A stretch of DNA of 64,000 bases from Sweltsa coloradensis (taxonomy: Eukaryota; Arthropoda; Insecta; Plecoptera; Chloroperlidae): assembly GCA_024449915.1 (NCBI GenBank), contig JAMZAV010006360.1:40082-104081 (forward strand). The letters run 5' to 3'. The translations under genes were made by a program, and so were the position numbers. Position 1 is the stretch's first letter; each line of letters opens with the position of its first letter. Positions 13,689-24,565 of the stretch are shown piece by piece. The notes under the pieces are model-generated. The model saw only the letters and a program-made list of their open reading frames with translations, did no database searches and was not told where the DNA came from.

Positions 13689-14028
13689 TTGCTTAACGTC
13701 TCATTTTATTTATTTATGGGGGTGTTCTATTTCTTTACGTCTCTAATTTATGCAACTTGGCTAATCGAGACGAAGGGAGGGACGTATATTTATGCAACTT
13801 GGCTTAATCGAGACAAAGTGGGAGGTACGTAATGGGGTGGTACGGCGGGGGGGACAAAGGGGAGGAGGCAGGCCTGCGCTGTTCTGACACAACCACAAGC
13901 AACTGGGGAGTGGGAGATGGGGGTTCCCGCACGTCGTGGCCGTCTCCGTCTGTGTCATCAAATCCGTCCGTGTTTGTTGTTGTCGTCGCCTCGGGAGGTA
14001 GTCAAAGGGTGGGGGAAAGTTCCCCATG
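13689..14028 (+). repeat. Family A GC-rich repeat, copy 4, with a repeated head
   Basis: A partial head (TTGCTTAACGTCTCAT) begins near 13689. Two further heads containing TGCAACTTGGCT follow at about 13749 and 13794, in tandem, before the body starts. The 3' end is truncated after GGGAAAGTTCCCC at about 14025. Confidence 0.8.
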
Positions 14029-14261
14029 AGTAGAGTGTTGCCTCGGAAAGGGGATGTCTGATTATGGAATATGGTTTACGACAGATTAAAATTGTGTATA
14101 AAATTGAATATTCGTAGATGGCCTAAATAAAGTGAGGGCCTCAATTTTTGTGTTCAGGGTGTCTTGTCTGATTTACGACGTTCCATTTAGTCCAACAGGA
14201 CGTTAGAATCGTGGAGAGAGAATGTTGATGTGTACATGAATCCAATAGAGGACATTAATGG
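14029..14261. other. Spacer, nothing recognised
   Basis: A short AT-rich spacer between family A copies 4 and 5 with no coding or repeat signal. Confidence 0.4.
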
Positions 14262-14632
14262 ATATTGCGTTGAAATTGACGTCGCCTATTTATGCAACGT
14301 GTGGCTAATCAGACGACGAGGGAAGGGACGTTAGGGATGACTCGTGGGGACAAGGGGTGGGACTGGCCTGTGCTGGCAGAACCAGCCGACAAGCATATGG
14401 GGAAGGGCATATGGTTTCCCCCACGTCGTGGTCGTCTCCGTCTGTGTCCCCATCAGATCCGTTCCGTGTTGTCTTTGTCGTCGGGCCGTCCGGGGAGGTA
14501 TCAAAGGGAAGGGTATTCCCGGACGACGACCCAGAGCTCGCCCATTATTTTCATGGAGTAGAACTCCCCTATTCCACGGGGCCAAACTCCGCGAGAAAAG
14601 GTGTCGATTTGTGAATTTTGAAGGCCCTCCAA
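14262..14632 (+). repeat. Family A GC-rich repeat, copy 5
   Basis: A near-complete copy: GATATTGCG-T head, TGCAACGTGTGGCTAATC, TGACTCGTGGGGACAAGG, TGTGCTGGCAGAACCAGCC, GGACGACGACCCAGAGCTCGCC, GGAGTAGAACTCCCC and the TTTTGAAGGCCC end. Frames of 84-100 codons on both strands lie inside it and are not conserved in the other copies. Confidence 0.85.
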
Positions 14633-15302
14633 CTAGAGGAGTTTAATTTGTTGAAGTTTGTGAAGATGAAACACAGCTTCGTTTTTTCCTTCCTGGGGCA
14701 CGGAACCATATACAACGCCCTCTTAAGGTCCCCACGGGTACATCCACCACCGTTTCTTGTTCACAAAAAAAAAAACACCCCAGTACAGCATTATTTATCC
14801 CTTCACGCCTAAATGTACTTTTAAGACCGGTTTCTTTCTATTTTCGAACAAAGGCTTATTTCTGTAATCTTTCCTTTGCACTCCAGACCCACTCCTCTAT
14901 GACAGCTGGGTCACTTTTTAGCAGCTGTATGCCCACTGGTTCGTTTCTGTGCCTGTGGTCTGTCATAGATGTTGGACTGATTAACTCACGAGGAATGAGT
15001 CAAAACCCTCCGCTCGACTCTTTTTCTTCCGAAGTAAATAGGCCTCTTCTCTTTGTTTTGATGCAGATGGGTTTTCTGGAGACTTTATACATTTTGCCTT
15101 TTCAACTATGTGTACGTTCGTTTGATTCCACTTTATACCTGACATCTCCACCTTTGCCTATTAGAAGGATCATATAGAATACCATAGGCTGTGTTGGAAA
15201 TGGCGTTTCTTTTGTAAACATATTTCTTTAACCGCCTTCCTCCACCCTGTTTGTTTTTAAACCACTCGATTTCAGTATGATAAATAAAAGGGGGGAGGGG
15301 GC
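14633..15302. other. No gene recognised
   Basis: A 92-codon frame at 14899-15177 contains no recognisable domain, splice context or conserved motif and is not called. Confidence 0.4.
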
Positions 15303-16646
15303 CTCTTACAGCTTGCCAATTTTTTCCCCCATCAATCTGTAAACTCTGAAGACATATTGCTGTTGATGAGATGATGATCTCCGAATCAAGGGGAATGCTT
15401 CCACTAAGATCTTACCTTCCAAACAAAAACTAGTAATGGGGGAATAAAACTAAACATAGGGTTTGCAGCTGGGGCCTCTGGGTTTATGTTACTCTGTCTC
15501 TGTCTGAAATTTACCAGGGAAAAAAAAAAAAAACAAAAGGGTATGGGCCCCAACAAGGGCGGGAACAAACCGACCTCTGAATATATTTGGTTTGGGGGGG
15601 GAGGAGATGTTGTCTTGCATCTTGGGGCCTATGAGGTTTACATGATAAACGTCGCAAAGTATTTTGCGACAATTTAGGTTACGGGTCTTCGGCCCCCTTG
15701 CATTGAGAGGGTACTTTGTCGAACTCGATATTGGGGTGTGGGTTTTTTGGTACTGCTCGAGGCCACACATAACTAAGGGGCACAAACAAAACTACCATCA
15801 TTGAAAGTAGACTTTGGAGAAACAAGAGTGAACAGTAAGCTGTTTCTATACGACCTCGAACCAAAATGATACTGTAGAAACGTGGTTCTGCTGGATTTTG
15901 GAGGTAAGAAGAATAATATTGAGCATGTCATTACCAGTTTTTACAAGATTCTATGCTGAGGTTTAGAGGTTGCTGAGGTGTTGTAATTTACACTCTGTTT
16001 TAGTGCTGCCGTACGCTAAGTAGACATGCGAAAAGGACGCAGCTGAGGAAGCTCAAGTGCCAGAGCGATAGATTTCCAGAGCGCTGACAAAAGCCACCCC
16101 CGCTGGCTAACACACAACAACAAGTAAGGCCTGACCGAAGTATCTCGGGACCTTCTACGAACGCCTCAACGTCAGCTATCAGCCACCATTCACTCACGTC
16201 CTTGCCTAACACGGAAAATCGTAGCCTGATTTATTCAAGGGTAAAAGATGGGGGATTAGGAAATCCACGAACTGGCTTAGGGGTAGGAGCATAAAGCGTC
16301 CTACAAGGAATAGGAACCATCGAGCCGGGCGTCTGGGAACAAGAAGGTTCCACCCCTTCTTTGCATCCCACTCAGGTCTGTTCCTGAAAGGGCCGAACGC
16401 TCGCCCAAAGCGGGCCTATTAATTTATCGCGTAAGCTCTCCGTAGCCTGGTTCGCATGTGTTGGCGTCGTATCTTGCAAAAAAAACTGTAGTTCCACTGA
16501 TCCTAGTTAGTTAGATAGATAGATAAAATGGTTTTTATTTCCATGACTTTTTTACATAGTGGGCCTAACCTAATTTCATAGGACATTCTACGATCATACA
16601 CATATTTCCAGCTAGCCAGGTACTTTCTTTGACTTTTACTTTTGTG
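15303..16646 (+). repeat. Repeat D, copy 1 (~1.3 kb)
   Basis: Collinear with 59539-60763. Shared landmarks in order: ACAGCTTGCCA, ATCAATCTGTAAA, TTGATGAGATG, CACTAAGAT, ACTCTGTCTCTGTCTGAAAT, GTACTGCTCGAG, GAAGCTGTTTCTA, TCATTACCAGTTTTTA, GATTCTATGCTGAGG, GGACGCAGCTGAG, TCAGGTCTGTTCCTGAAAG, TTAGATAGATAGATAAAATG and TTTCATAGGACATTCTACGAT. The copies differ by many indels. A conserved phrase near the GGACGCAGCTGAG block reads as basic peptide in one frame, so a remnant of coding capacity is possible but unproven. Confidence 0.8.
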
Positions 16647-16958
16647 TGTAGCAGTTACTTAGACCTTTATTCAGTGACAGAAACATTCCGACTGTCGCAG
16701 CAAGGCAAACCATTCGAACAGAGATCCATCCTTTGGGACTATTAATGCATAAACAGTTTGTTTGCCGAAGGGTTAGCCATAAAAACCGGAGCCAGCGTCG
16801 GGTAATTTCCATTGAACTAAAAGCTGGAAGAACATTCCGGTTGATGGTACGAGGTACTGTCCTTGGTTTGGAATATAGTAGCGACTAGTAACCGCAGCAA
16901 AATTTGCTTCTGTTGGTCCCGTTGAATTTTCGGAGAAAAAGTGAGCATGAATCTCCCC
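16647..16958. other. No gene recognised
   Basis: Spacer after repeat D copy 1. The PIF/Harbinger exon that follows copy 2 at 60.8 kb was looked for here and not found. Confidence 0.4.
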
Positions 16959-17092
16959 ACGTTCCAAGGAGAGGTACGTTAAGGGGAGGTACGCGGGGGA
17001 GCGGGGTAGACATGCCTTTGCTGGTCAGAACCCCAAAAACAAGCAATAATGGGAAAAAGGGCAGGGGTTTCCCCCACTCGTGGCCCGGAGAA
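16959..17092 (+). repeat. Family A GC-rich repeat, copy 6 (fragment)
   Basis: It retains the GGAGAGGTACGTTAAGG to GTTTCCCCCACTCGTGG part (including CTTTGCTGGTCAGAACC) and then stops. The head and the 3' third are missing. Confidence 0.65.
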
Positions 17093-18008
17093 ACCCGGAA
17101 GACGCGAACTTTATGATACTAAAAATAAACAAAACTTTTCTCGCAATTTGTTGTCGGGGGAAAAATATATCCAACAACTATGTACAGGATTTGTTTGAAC
17201 ATTGAAAAATGGAAAACCATCCAAAGGAATTTAATTATTAATAGGTGCCTGAATGAAATATTACATAACCGGTAGGATAGATGCCCCTATCGGATCGGGG
17301 GTCAATCCGAGACCACGCGCCTCGAACTCACAGGATCGTATATACACCCTGGTATAAGAATAATATTATAATCGGGAGTTAAGTTTGGTTTTAATTTCGA
17401 GGCTTGGGGCGTTGGGGTGACTTTGTGACGATTCGACGCCATGTTGGGTAAGACGTAATTTACGTTGGATGTCACGATGTATCTCGCGAGAAGACAAACA
17501 GAATACCTTGTAAATGTAAGTTGAGATTTTCCACGATCGCTGACTGGTAACAACACGTTCGAAGACAGAAATGCGCGGTGTGGTAGTAACAAACTATGGA
17601 CAGTAACATTGTTCAAAATCGAAGACGCTCCTGACCTTAAGGAATGCACGTGGTTATAACAGTGTGTATGAAACTAGAAAAAGTTAAACCCGCCTAACCT
17701 AAAGATATGTCACATGCAATGGGGGAAGGAGATTGACTTTTGGTGACCTCGAACCTTGATTTATCTGTAGGATTTCAAAGCATATGTGTGGTGGTGGTGG
17801 GTATGACTCTTCAGGGTATATTGTCTGGAGGGAGGTCGTGTGGGTGGCATGTGGGGGGGTCTGTGTCACAATTGCTGTCTGGTCTGTCACATGGTAACTA
17901 TTAAGTGGAAAATAACTGATTAAATTGTTGTTTCTCTACTTTTCTCGTCTGTACAGTCATAGATACACACGCTTACGGGGATGGCGTTCGGGGGATGTGA
18001 ATTTGTGG
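17093..18008. other. No gene recognised
   Basis: A 115-codon minus-strand frame at 17302-17649 shows no domain and is compatible with chance. Confidence 0.4.
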
Positions 18009-18660
18009 GGTGGGGGGGGGGTGGGCGCGGGGGGGGGAGGTTGGGGCGGTAAAAGGGCGTGCGGAGGGGGGGGGGGGGGGGGGGGGGGAGGGGGGGGAGG
18101 GGGGGGGGGAATTCAGAGTCAAATCTTGTTATTTTGCATAATCTGCCACAATGAAAATCGTGTCCGTTTTAAGGGTGTCATGGGGTCTGGGGGGGGGGTG
18201 GAAGGGCGGGGGGGGGGAGGCGGGGGGGCGGGGGGGGCGACTTGGAGTGAGTTGGGGCAGGGGGGAGGATGAACGAATAGGGGGAATAGGGGCTGGAAAG
18301 GGGGGGAGCGGGGGGGGAGGGTGAGGGGGGGGGGCGGGGGGGGGGGGGGGGGGTGGAATTCGGCATAGGCGGGGACGGGGAAATGAAGGATGGGCGCCTT
18401 CCTCAAGAGGTTGCAACAATAGTCGGAGGGGGTCGGGGGACGCGGGGGGGGGGGTAGGGGGTTGGTGGGGAGGGGTGTGGGGGAAGCGCCTTTCCTGGAG
18501 TAACAGCAAGGGGACAGGGATGAAGTACAAGAGTCGGAACGTTGGAGTCCGTGTGTAACGGGCGGGGGCGCGGGGCCGACGGTTGGGGGGGGGGGGGGCT
18601 GGGGGGGGGGGGGGGGGTGGTAGGGGGGGAGAGGGTTGGGGCGGGGGGGGGAGGGGCTGT
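18009..18660 (+). repeat. G-run-rich low-complexity block
   Basis: There are dozens of runs of 4-20 or more G separated by short A, C or T interruptions, with less extreme islands at 18115-18180 and 18360-18440. The proline-rich minus-strand frame of 222 codons is a translation artefact of the C runs. The plus strand has strong G-quadruplex potential. Long G runs are also a typical assembly or sequencing artefact. Confidence 0.85.
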
Positions 18661-18907
18661 GGCATCAACCCGCGTGGGGGTTTCTGGTTCTTCTTGAGGG
18701 GGTTAGGAGGGGGGATTGGAGGCATGCTGCTGGCATGGAGGGCAAGCCATGGTGTAATGCACTTACATGCACTTGGCGAGGGAAGGCTGCATGTCAATTA
18801 GGTGTATAGTTAATGGTGGTGCCCAACTTGCAGATCCAGTACCCTCGTACTTCTTAGCTTGGCAACACATGGGGGGCACTTATCAAGTGATAGTTTCGGT
18901 GTTATTA
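18661..18907. other. Spacer, nothing recognised
   Basis: No coding or repeat signal was seen. Confidence 0.4.
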
Positions 18908-19160
18908 TTGGATATTGCTTAAGAAACGTCCCTCACGTATTAGGGCAACTGGTGGCTAATGGGCGAGACGAAGGGTGAGTGGACATAGGGGATGACGCGT
19001 GGGGCTGGTAGAACCCAGCCACAAGCCGGGGAAGGGGGCGGGTGGTTTCCCCCACGGGTGCGTGGTGCTCTCCGTCTGTGTCTGTGTCGATGCATATCCG
19101 TGCCTGGGTGTCATTGTTGTTGCTCGTCGGGGGTGGGGTGTGGGTGGGGCTGGGGGATGG
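18908..19160 (+). repeat. Family A GC-rich repeat, copy 7 (3'-truncated)
   Basis: The GATATTGCTTAAG head is followed by a diverged ACTGGTGGCTAATGG, GATGACGCGTGGGG, AGAACCCAGCCACAAGC, TTTCCCCCACGGGTG and TCCGTCTGTGTC. It is lost after GTCGGGGGTGGGG. Confidence 0.7.
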
Positions 19161-20580
19161 TGCAGTACATATAGCCAATGTACTGTTGCGGTCGTGTAAC
19201 GAGTTTCGGGGGGGCCTAGAACCGTATAGCGACCGGCAGTGTGTCCTTTATGGGAATGCGAGGGGCCGAAGTATCTTTATACTGAGGCTTCCGCGTGCTG
19301 ACACAGTGTCTGGCGGCAGGCAGGAGGTAGGGTCGTTCACGCGGGTGCTTGATTAACTGAAGTGTGACTTGAAGGGACCTACAAGCTGCTGGCTGCATTT
19401 TTATTGCAGGACTGTGTGCGAGGCCAGGGGCCAACAAAGGTAGGAAAGCCGTTCAAAATCTTATATCTAGGAAATAGAAAAGGCATGTTGAGATGATAGA
19501 AACTGAATTCTGTGGAAGTCGGATAGTGGGCCATAATTCTCAGGTGGAGAAGGGGTGGCAGATGCAGCGTCGTCTTGGACAATAGTCTAGCAAAACTGTC
19601 GGCCTACATGAACGTTGAAGGTGATGGGGGTGGCGTTTGGTCAAATTACATAAACCATGTTAATGTTCATTCCCTAGCCACATCAAAGATGCGTATATTT
19701 CTCATAAATGTGATGTGGCGTCATTTTGAAGTTTTGCTATTCAAAGCTAAAGCTTTATGTCGCAAATAAATCTTCTTTCATTGATATTTCATTGGACATA
19801 TTAACCCTGTTCACATGTGGGACCAAATTAGTAGGGCCTAGGGCTTCCTGAGGAGTAGACGCACAGAAATCCCTTCGAACTACAGTTGATTCCCAAATGG
19901 CAACGATGGCAATAGAGTTCAAAATCCAATGTGAGTGGGAAGAAAAGCAGCAAGCCCGGGCAGAAAAGGCACAAGAGAAACTAGTAGCAACTCTGTCTAC
20001 AAACATGATGCTTGTAATGAATAACTTTTTTTTTACTTTTTTGGTAATTACAATGGCCCCCCAGCAAACACGTAGACTAAGGCAGCATTCAGGCCCAGTG
20101 CCGGTCATGCTGGCACAATGAAGCCTACTGGCATGGTTACGGTTGACAAGTGCTGGGCCGGTACATCTTACGTTCAGGCCAACCATTCAGAATAGTGTAC
20201 GCCAAAACGGTACCGTGCCAGTGTAGTCCCTGCACGTGATATTGGACGAGATACATTTGTCGTAATATGCAGTGCCAGCACTGGCCCAGCACACCATTAC
20301 CAGTGCGCAACACGTCGATCATGCACACTGCCAAGTCCCAATAATTAAGTCCGATACTTTTGTTCGCAAAGTCTACTGGATGCTAATTAAACAAACGTGG
20401 TTCGTGTTCGTTTCTTCAAACAATCTAAAAATATATTACCATCTTTCACGTAGAGAAAGATGGCTCAACGATTACACTCATCGTTCAGCGTGACATGTAA
20501 ATCACCTTCGAACAACCCAAAAATAATATTTGATATAATCATATAAGTATCATAATAAGTTTATGGTATTAATAATTTCA
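19161..20580. other. Mostly no gene; GC-rich GTGCCAG-repeat stretch near 20.1-20.34 kb
   Basis: Repeated TGCCAG, TGCTGG and GGCCC strings occur at about 20090-20340 without a clear tandem unit. The separate coding-like fragment at 19897-20040 is listed on its own. Confidence 0.4.
19897..20040 (+). pseudogene. Coding-like fragment, charged helix (possible transposon accessory protein)
   Basis: The frame begins at an ATG and reads MATMAIEFKIQCEWEEKQQA, then a run rich in Glu, Lys, Arg, Ala and Gln ending near NMMLVMNN, after which it becomes T-rich and unconvincing. The composition resembles the C-terminal helix of trihelix/SANT-like proteins that accompany PIF/Harbinger transposases. That link is only inferred, since no DNA-binding domain was found upstream. 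It could equally be a chance frame. Confidence 0.22.
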
Positions 20581-20636
<56 letters not shown>

Positions 20637-20641
20637 TATTA
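20581..20641 (+). repeat. (ATT)n microsatellite
   Basis: About twenty uninterrupted TAT/ATT units, ending in an irregular TATATTATTAT. It lies in a very AT-rich neighbourhood. Confidence 0.97.
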
Positions 20642-21639
20642 TGATTCATGGGTGTTGGTCATTCACCAAACTCAACTTTTTCTCTATACAAAGAGGGTTC
20701 ATATTTTCATTACGCTCATCTGTCACGTGACTTTAAATCACGTTCGTGAAACTCTAAAATAATAATAGCATAATCCATCTGCCTGATAATAAAAACAATA
20801 ACATAAATAATAACAAGAAATAAATAAAAACAAGTGTATAGTTGACTCTTGTATACCGTGGCCTACTATTATGAACATATTTCGTTATTTATTTGTATTC
20901 TTTTTTATTCTATTTATATTTTTTTTAAGTGGTATTTGTATGACGTGATAATTTCAGACACTAACTAAGCAATTGTCATTAAAGCATTATCTGGATTATT
21001 TATTTCCTGCCTATGGCCCAAGAGGTGAATAATGTAGGCCTACTGCGATTTGATACCTGATATATCAAATAAATTGAATCTGCTTTGCAGTCTGCGCTTG
21101 GTCAGAGCATGGGATCATAGCACACAGATATTGATGAATATTTAAATTTTTAATATCTGACTTAATCAAATCGTTATCAGTGGTTATTCGACTAGTTTGC
21201 TTTCTATAACTTAAAAACATCCATTATTAATGGTCAAAGAATAATTTTCATATTTCGTGGGCTACTATTACCAACCATGCCGATCAAATTATATTCTCAT
21301 TTTTAACTTGTCATATTTTGTATTACACTTTTTCTTTTCAATGGGACTTTACCATTAAAACGCAATATTTAATAGATGATCTATTTATATTACAATAGGA
21401 ATAAATAATAACAGGGGAAGATTTAAATATTTAAATGTGAAGCAAGGATTTACGATATTTTGTTGGTTAAACTGCAATGGTTGGCGCTTTTATCCGGACA
21501 ATGGACGCACTGCTGCTGAACTTCTGCTGAAACATTCTTTTGCACAGGTAAGCTCACTGTGTTCTTATAATAACTGTATACATCAAATAATAAATAACTA
21601 TCTTTTCATTTTATCGTTGTCTTAGGCCTCGATATGGTA
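20642..21639. other. AT-rich DNA, no gene recognised
   Basis: Only short frames are present. A 62-codon frame at 21437 has no domain. Confidence 0.45.
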
Positions 21640-22110
21640 ATTATCAAAGAAACAGCCTAGGGCTAGGCCTACCTGGGACTAGGAGGCTAGGCTAGGGCCT
21701 ACCTTAGCCCTAGCCTGCTAGCCGACCAAGTTTTACGACTATTTTTGAGTTCGGTTATTTAGGCTTAGGCTTGGCCTAGGCCTTGGCCCTAGTTGTGAGA
21801 AGTTGTTTAATGGTATTTATTAATATTTAAATATACCCCACCCCCAGAGTTCCGCGCTCAGCCGAATCACAACTAATAGGCCCTAGGCCTGCATCACATA
21901 GGCCTAGGCCTAGGCCTACCCCTAAGCATATTATTTGCATGGACTTTTTGTAAGTCCATGGGGGGCCCTTTAAGATCAACTTTGATCTTTCAGCTCCATG
22001 GTCTAGTCTAGGCTTAAACTGAATCTAGGGCTGTAACTACCTAGCCTACTAGGCCTAGCTACTGGTAGGCCTAGGCCTAGGCCCTAGCCTGAACCTAGTG
22101 TTAGGTAGAC
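21640..22110. repeat. TAGGCC/GGCCTA-rich cluster
   Basis: Many overlapping palindromic AGGCCT, TAGGCCTA and CCTAGG strings, for example AGGCCTAGGCCTAGGCCTAC near 21901-21920 and again near 22068-22085. There is no fixed tandem period. The same motif is scattered singly across the window (such as 22755, 25290, 60690, 61240). Confidence 0.8.
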
Positions 22111-23754
22111 AAGACGTAGGCCTACCTGCAGTGCGATTCTGTAGGTACCATCCTTCTTAAATATTTTGAAGAGTATATTCTTACGTTCAACCTGTTCACC
22201 CTAGTAACGTTTATAGGCGACCTTTGATCACAGTGCTGTGTGGCAGGTTGGAAGTGGGTTTGACTTCTGTGCGAAGGTTCGTTGGTTCAAATCCCCGTTG
22301 ATATATATTTTTTTACATTCTATTAGCTTTATATTTTTGATAATAGGCCCTACTCCTTTTCGATTGAAAGTGTATATTCGTACGTTGGATTCTCGGCATA
22401 CGGTACCCCGGTTCAAACCGACGTGCGCGCGCATCTCCACTGCAGGAACAAAACAATAAATTTGCCTTGTTACTACTTTATATTAACAACTACTTACGCT
22501 AGGTTAGCCGAACTTTCCGCTGGCTACAGTGCGCCGCGCTAGTTCTAGGATTAATCGATAAGAGCGCAACCGAAATTCTTTCCGTTAGGAGTATTTTAGT
22601 GACAGAAATTATGATTTTATTTTAATCCCAACGTACTATTTGTAAACATCGTTGATACGTTGAGAACCCGAACAATAGCAAGCATCCAACGTATGAAATA
22701 ATTTGCGATTTCGTACGTCCAACGTATCAATATACACGGGGTATTTTAAATAGGCCTAGGTCTAGCCTAGAAATGTTAAAAGAGGATTTTTAAAATTTTA
22801 TTGATAGGCCCTAGGCCTACGTCTGCAGCGAACGTAAGAACACAATTCCTACGTTCGATTCTAGGCCCTAGCCGAGGCCCTATATGTTTTTGATAAAACT
22901 CCTTTTCGGTTGAAAGTCCTTTATATTTTAAATATAAACATTAAAAGGTTAGGATTTATTTTAATTTTTTTGGGATAATGGACGTGTCCGCAACGGACGT
23001 AAGAACACTATTCCTACGTTTGATTATTCATGATGAAAACGACCAATCACAGCTCTGAACGTAAGATTTATTTGCAGTACATTTTAAGTTCATACGTAAG
23101 ATTATAGCTACACAGCCGTAAATAAAAGTAAAAACAGTGTAGGGGCCTACCTATATTCTAATGTTCAAACGTTTTAATAGTCGGAAAATTATTATAATAT
23201 TAATAATAATAATTATTATTTTCATAAGCCTACGTTCAACTCTAGGCCTATTATAGCTTGCGCCAAGTCCGCAGCCGCCGTCAGTCAGTCGCCTGTGGAA
23301 AGTTGCACAATCAACATCTAAAGCTGATGATGACTGAGATAGATTTCTCAATCCAAGTAAAGTAGGCTAGGCCTAAAGCTAGAAGTTACCTACTAATAAA
23401 TAATAATATTAATAAAACATCCAGTAAATTCCATGCAACATAACATTTTAAAGCCCACCCTGATCCCAGCTAGGCCAATAACGCCTAACGCAATACTGGT
23501 GATGAAGCGTAGGCCTATACGAGTTGCTTTAACAAAGCGTTTATTTTCGCGCTGCGTTTACAATTGAATTGAACCATTGAAAGGCCTCGCAATTGGCATA
23601 GCGAGATACCATGGATTTGCCAGAACATTTACTTTAAACTCCCACGTCATATACAACTCCAAGAAATGGGGAGTGACCCTATTATTATTTTTGTCTTGTC
23701 AACTGTTCGTATAAAGCAAAATATGACACAATTAAAATAGAAGATGTTAGAAAG
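22111..23754. other. No gene recognised; one tRNA-like B-box near 22290 and scattered TAGGCC motifs
   Basis: GGTTCAAATCCCC at about 22285-22297 follows a GTGTGGCAGGTTGG stretch and precedes a T run, which could be a decayed tRNA-derived repeat. AAT-rich low-complexity DNA occurs near 23190-23225. No protein motif was seen. Confidence 0.4.
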
Positions 23755-24565
23755 TCTGAACTTGAATTTCAATATAGTGGTTTAACCGGCCCCTTTATCG
23801 CAGCAACATAAGCAGTTTTGGCCTATTTTGTCAATGATTGAGGAATCTATTGCGAAAAACCATTTCTTGTTGCGTTGTTTTTGTGGTGATGCAAAGCCAC
23901 ATTAGAAGACTTCCTTGAATGATTTGTTACTGAAATTACGGCCTGTTTACAAATGGTTTTAATTTTTGAAACCAAAACAATTAAATGTGTTCATTTTGCT
24001 GTGATACCCAGCTAAATTGCTTCATCAAGTGTACAAAATCGTTTAGAAGCGGATATTTTTGGGTGTGATAATTGGTGCTCAACGTGGAGAGTACGTAGGA
24101 CTTAGACATTCCCATATAATGAATGCTCCATTGCGACCGATGATTCCTTCATTATATGGGAGAATGCTGAACATCACAAAGGTGAGTCCCACTTTCAAGA
24201 ATAAATATTGGGGCTTGTGTTCCAACTTTCCCTTCGATTACATGCACCTGGTTTTGCACTTGGTTTAATGCGCCGTTTGATCATGTTTGTGGAGAGAACG
24301 GCAGCAGTCCTCAACGCGTGCTGTTGAGGGCATCTGAGGGTTTCAAAATTCTCTTCTTTTAGGCGCTCACCTTTTGGGGCCTTCCCGAGTTTAGCCGCCA
24401 CCCAGGTCACTAGTTGACGTACTTATGGGAAGCAGTAGAGTTCCGTCAATTTAATTTTATATTTAGGCCCGCATACTTGAAAGGAATATTAACAATGCTC
24501 GTATATCATTTTATGTTGTTTGTCTGTGTGTATTACTATTACTAGTTTTTCTAAGAAGCTGTTCG
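23755..24565 (+). pseudogene. Large DNA-transposon transposase remnant (CACTA/TNP2-like), frameshifted
   Basis: Recognisable segments follow the family order but lie in alternating frames. A degenerate N-I-x-G-L-P-like segment (about 23768) is followed by QFWPILSMIEESIAKN (about 23812-23859) and CFCGDAKP, then EDFLE...FVTEITACLQM (about 23907-23955). FIKCTKSFRSGYF comes next (about 24019), then TDDSF...ENAEHHKGES (about 24138-24187), DYMHLV (24236-24253), a MRRLIMFVE-type stretch (about 24270-24296), and EFSR...WEAVEFRQF (about 24388-24460). This order (QFWPIL, a diverged CD-x-PA segment, TD-SF, EHH-G-S, DYMHLV-GVMRRL, W-ATEFRQF) recurs in a multicopy transposon protein of many invertebrates. 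I relate it to CACTA-type TNP2 transposases by motif order (inference). At least six frame changes and several stops make this copy inactive as read. Confidence 0.7.

Noticed and set aside
7671..14632. CRISPR-like array, because similar units recur at intervals
   Set aside because: The units are ~340 bp, spacing is irregular and the context is eukaryotic.
18129..18797. 222-codon minus-strand proline-rich frame (and the glycine-rich plus-strand frame)
   Set aside because: It is a direct translation of poly-C/poly-G runs, with no other coding features.
20090..20340. Tandem repeat of TGCCAG
   Set aside because: The motif recurs but without a constant period or unit.
21640..22110. Telomere-type tandem repeat
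   Set aside because: There is no fixed hexamer period; the motif is palindromic and irregular.
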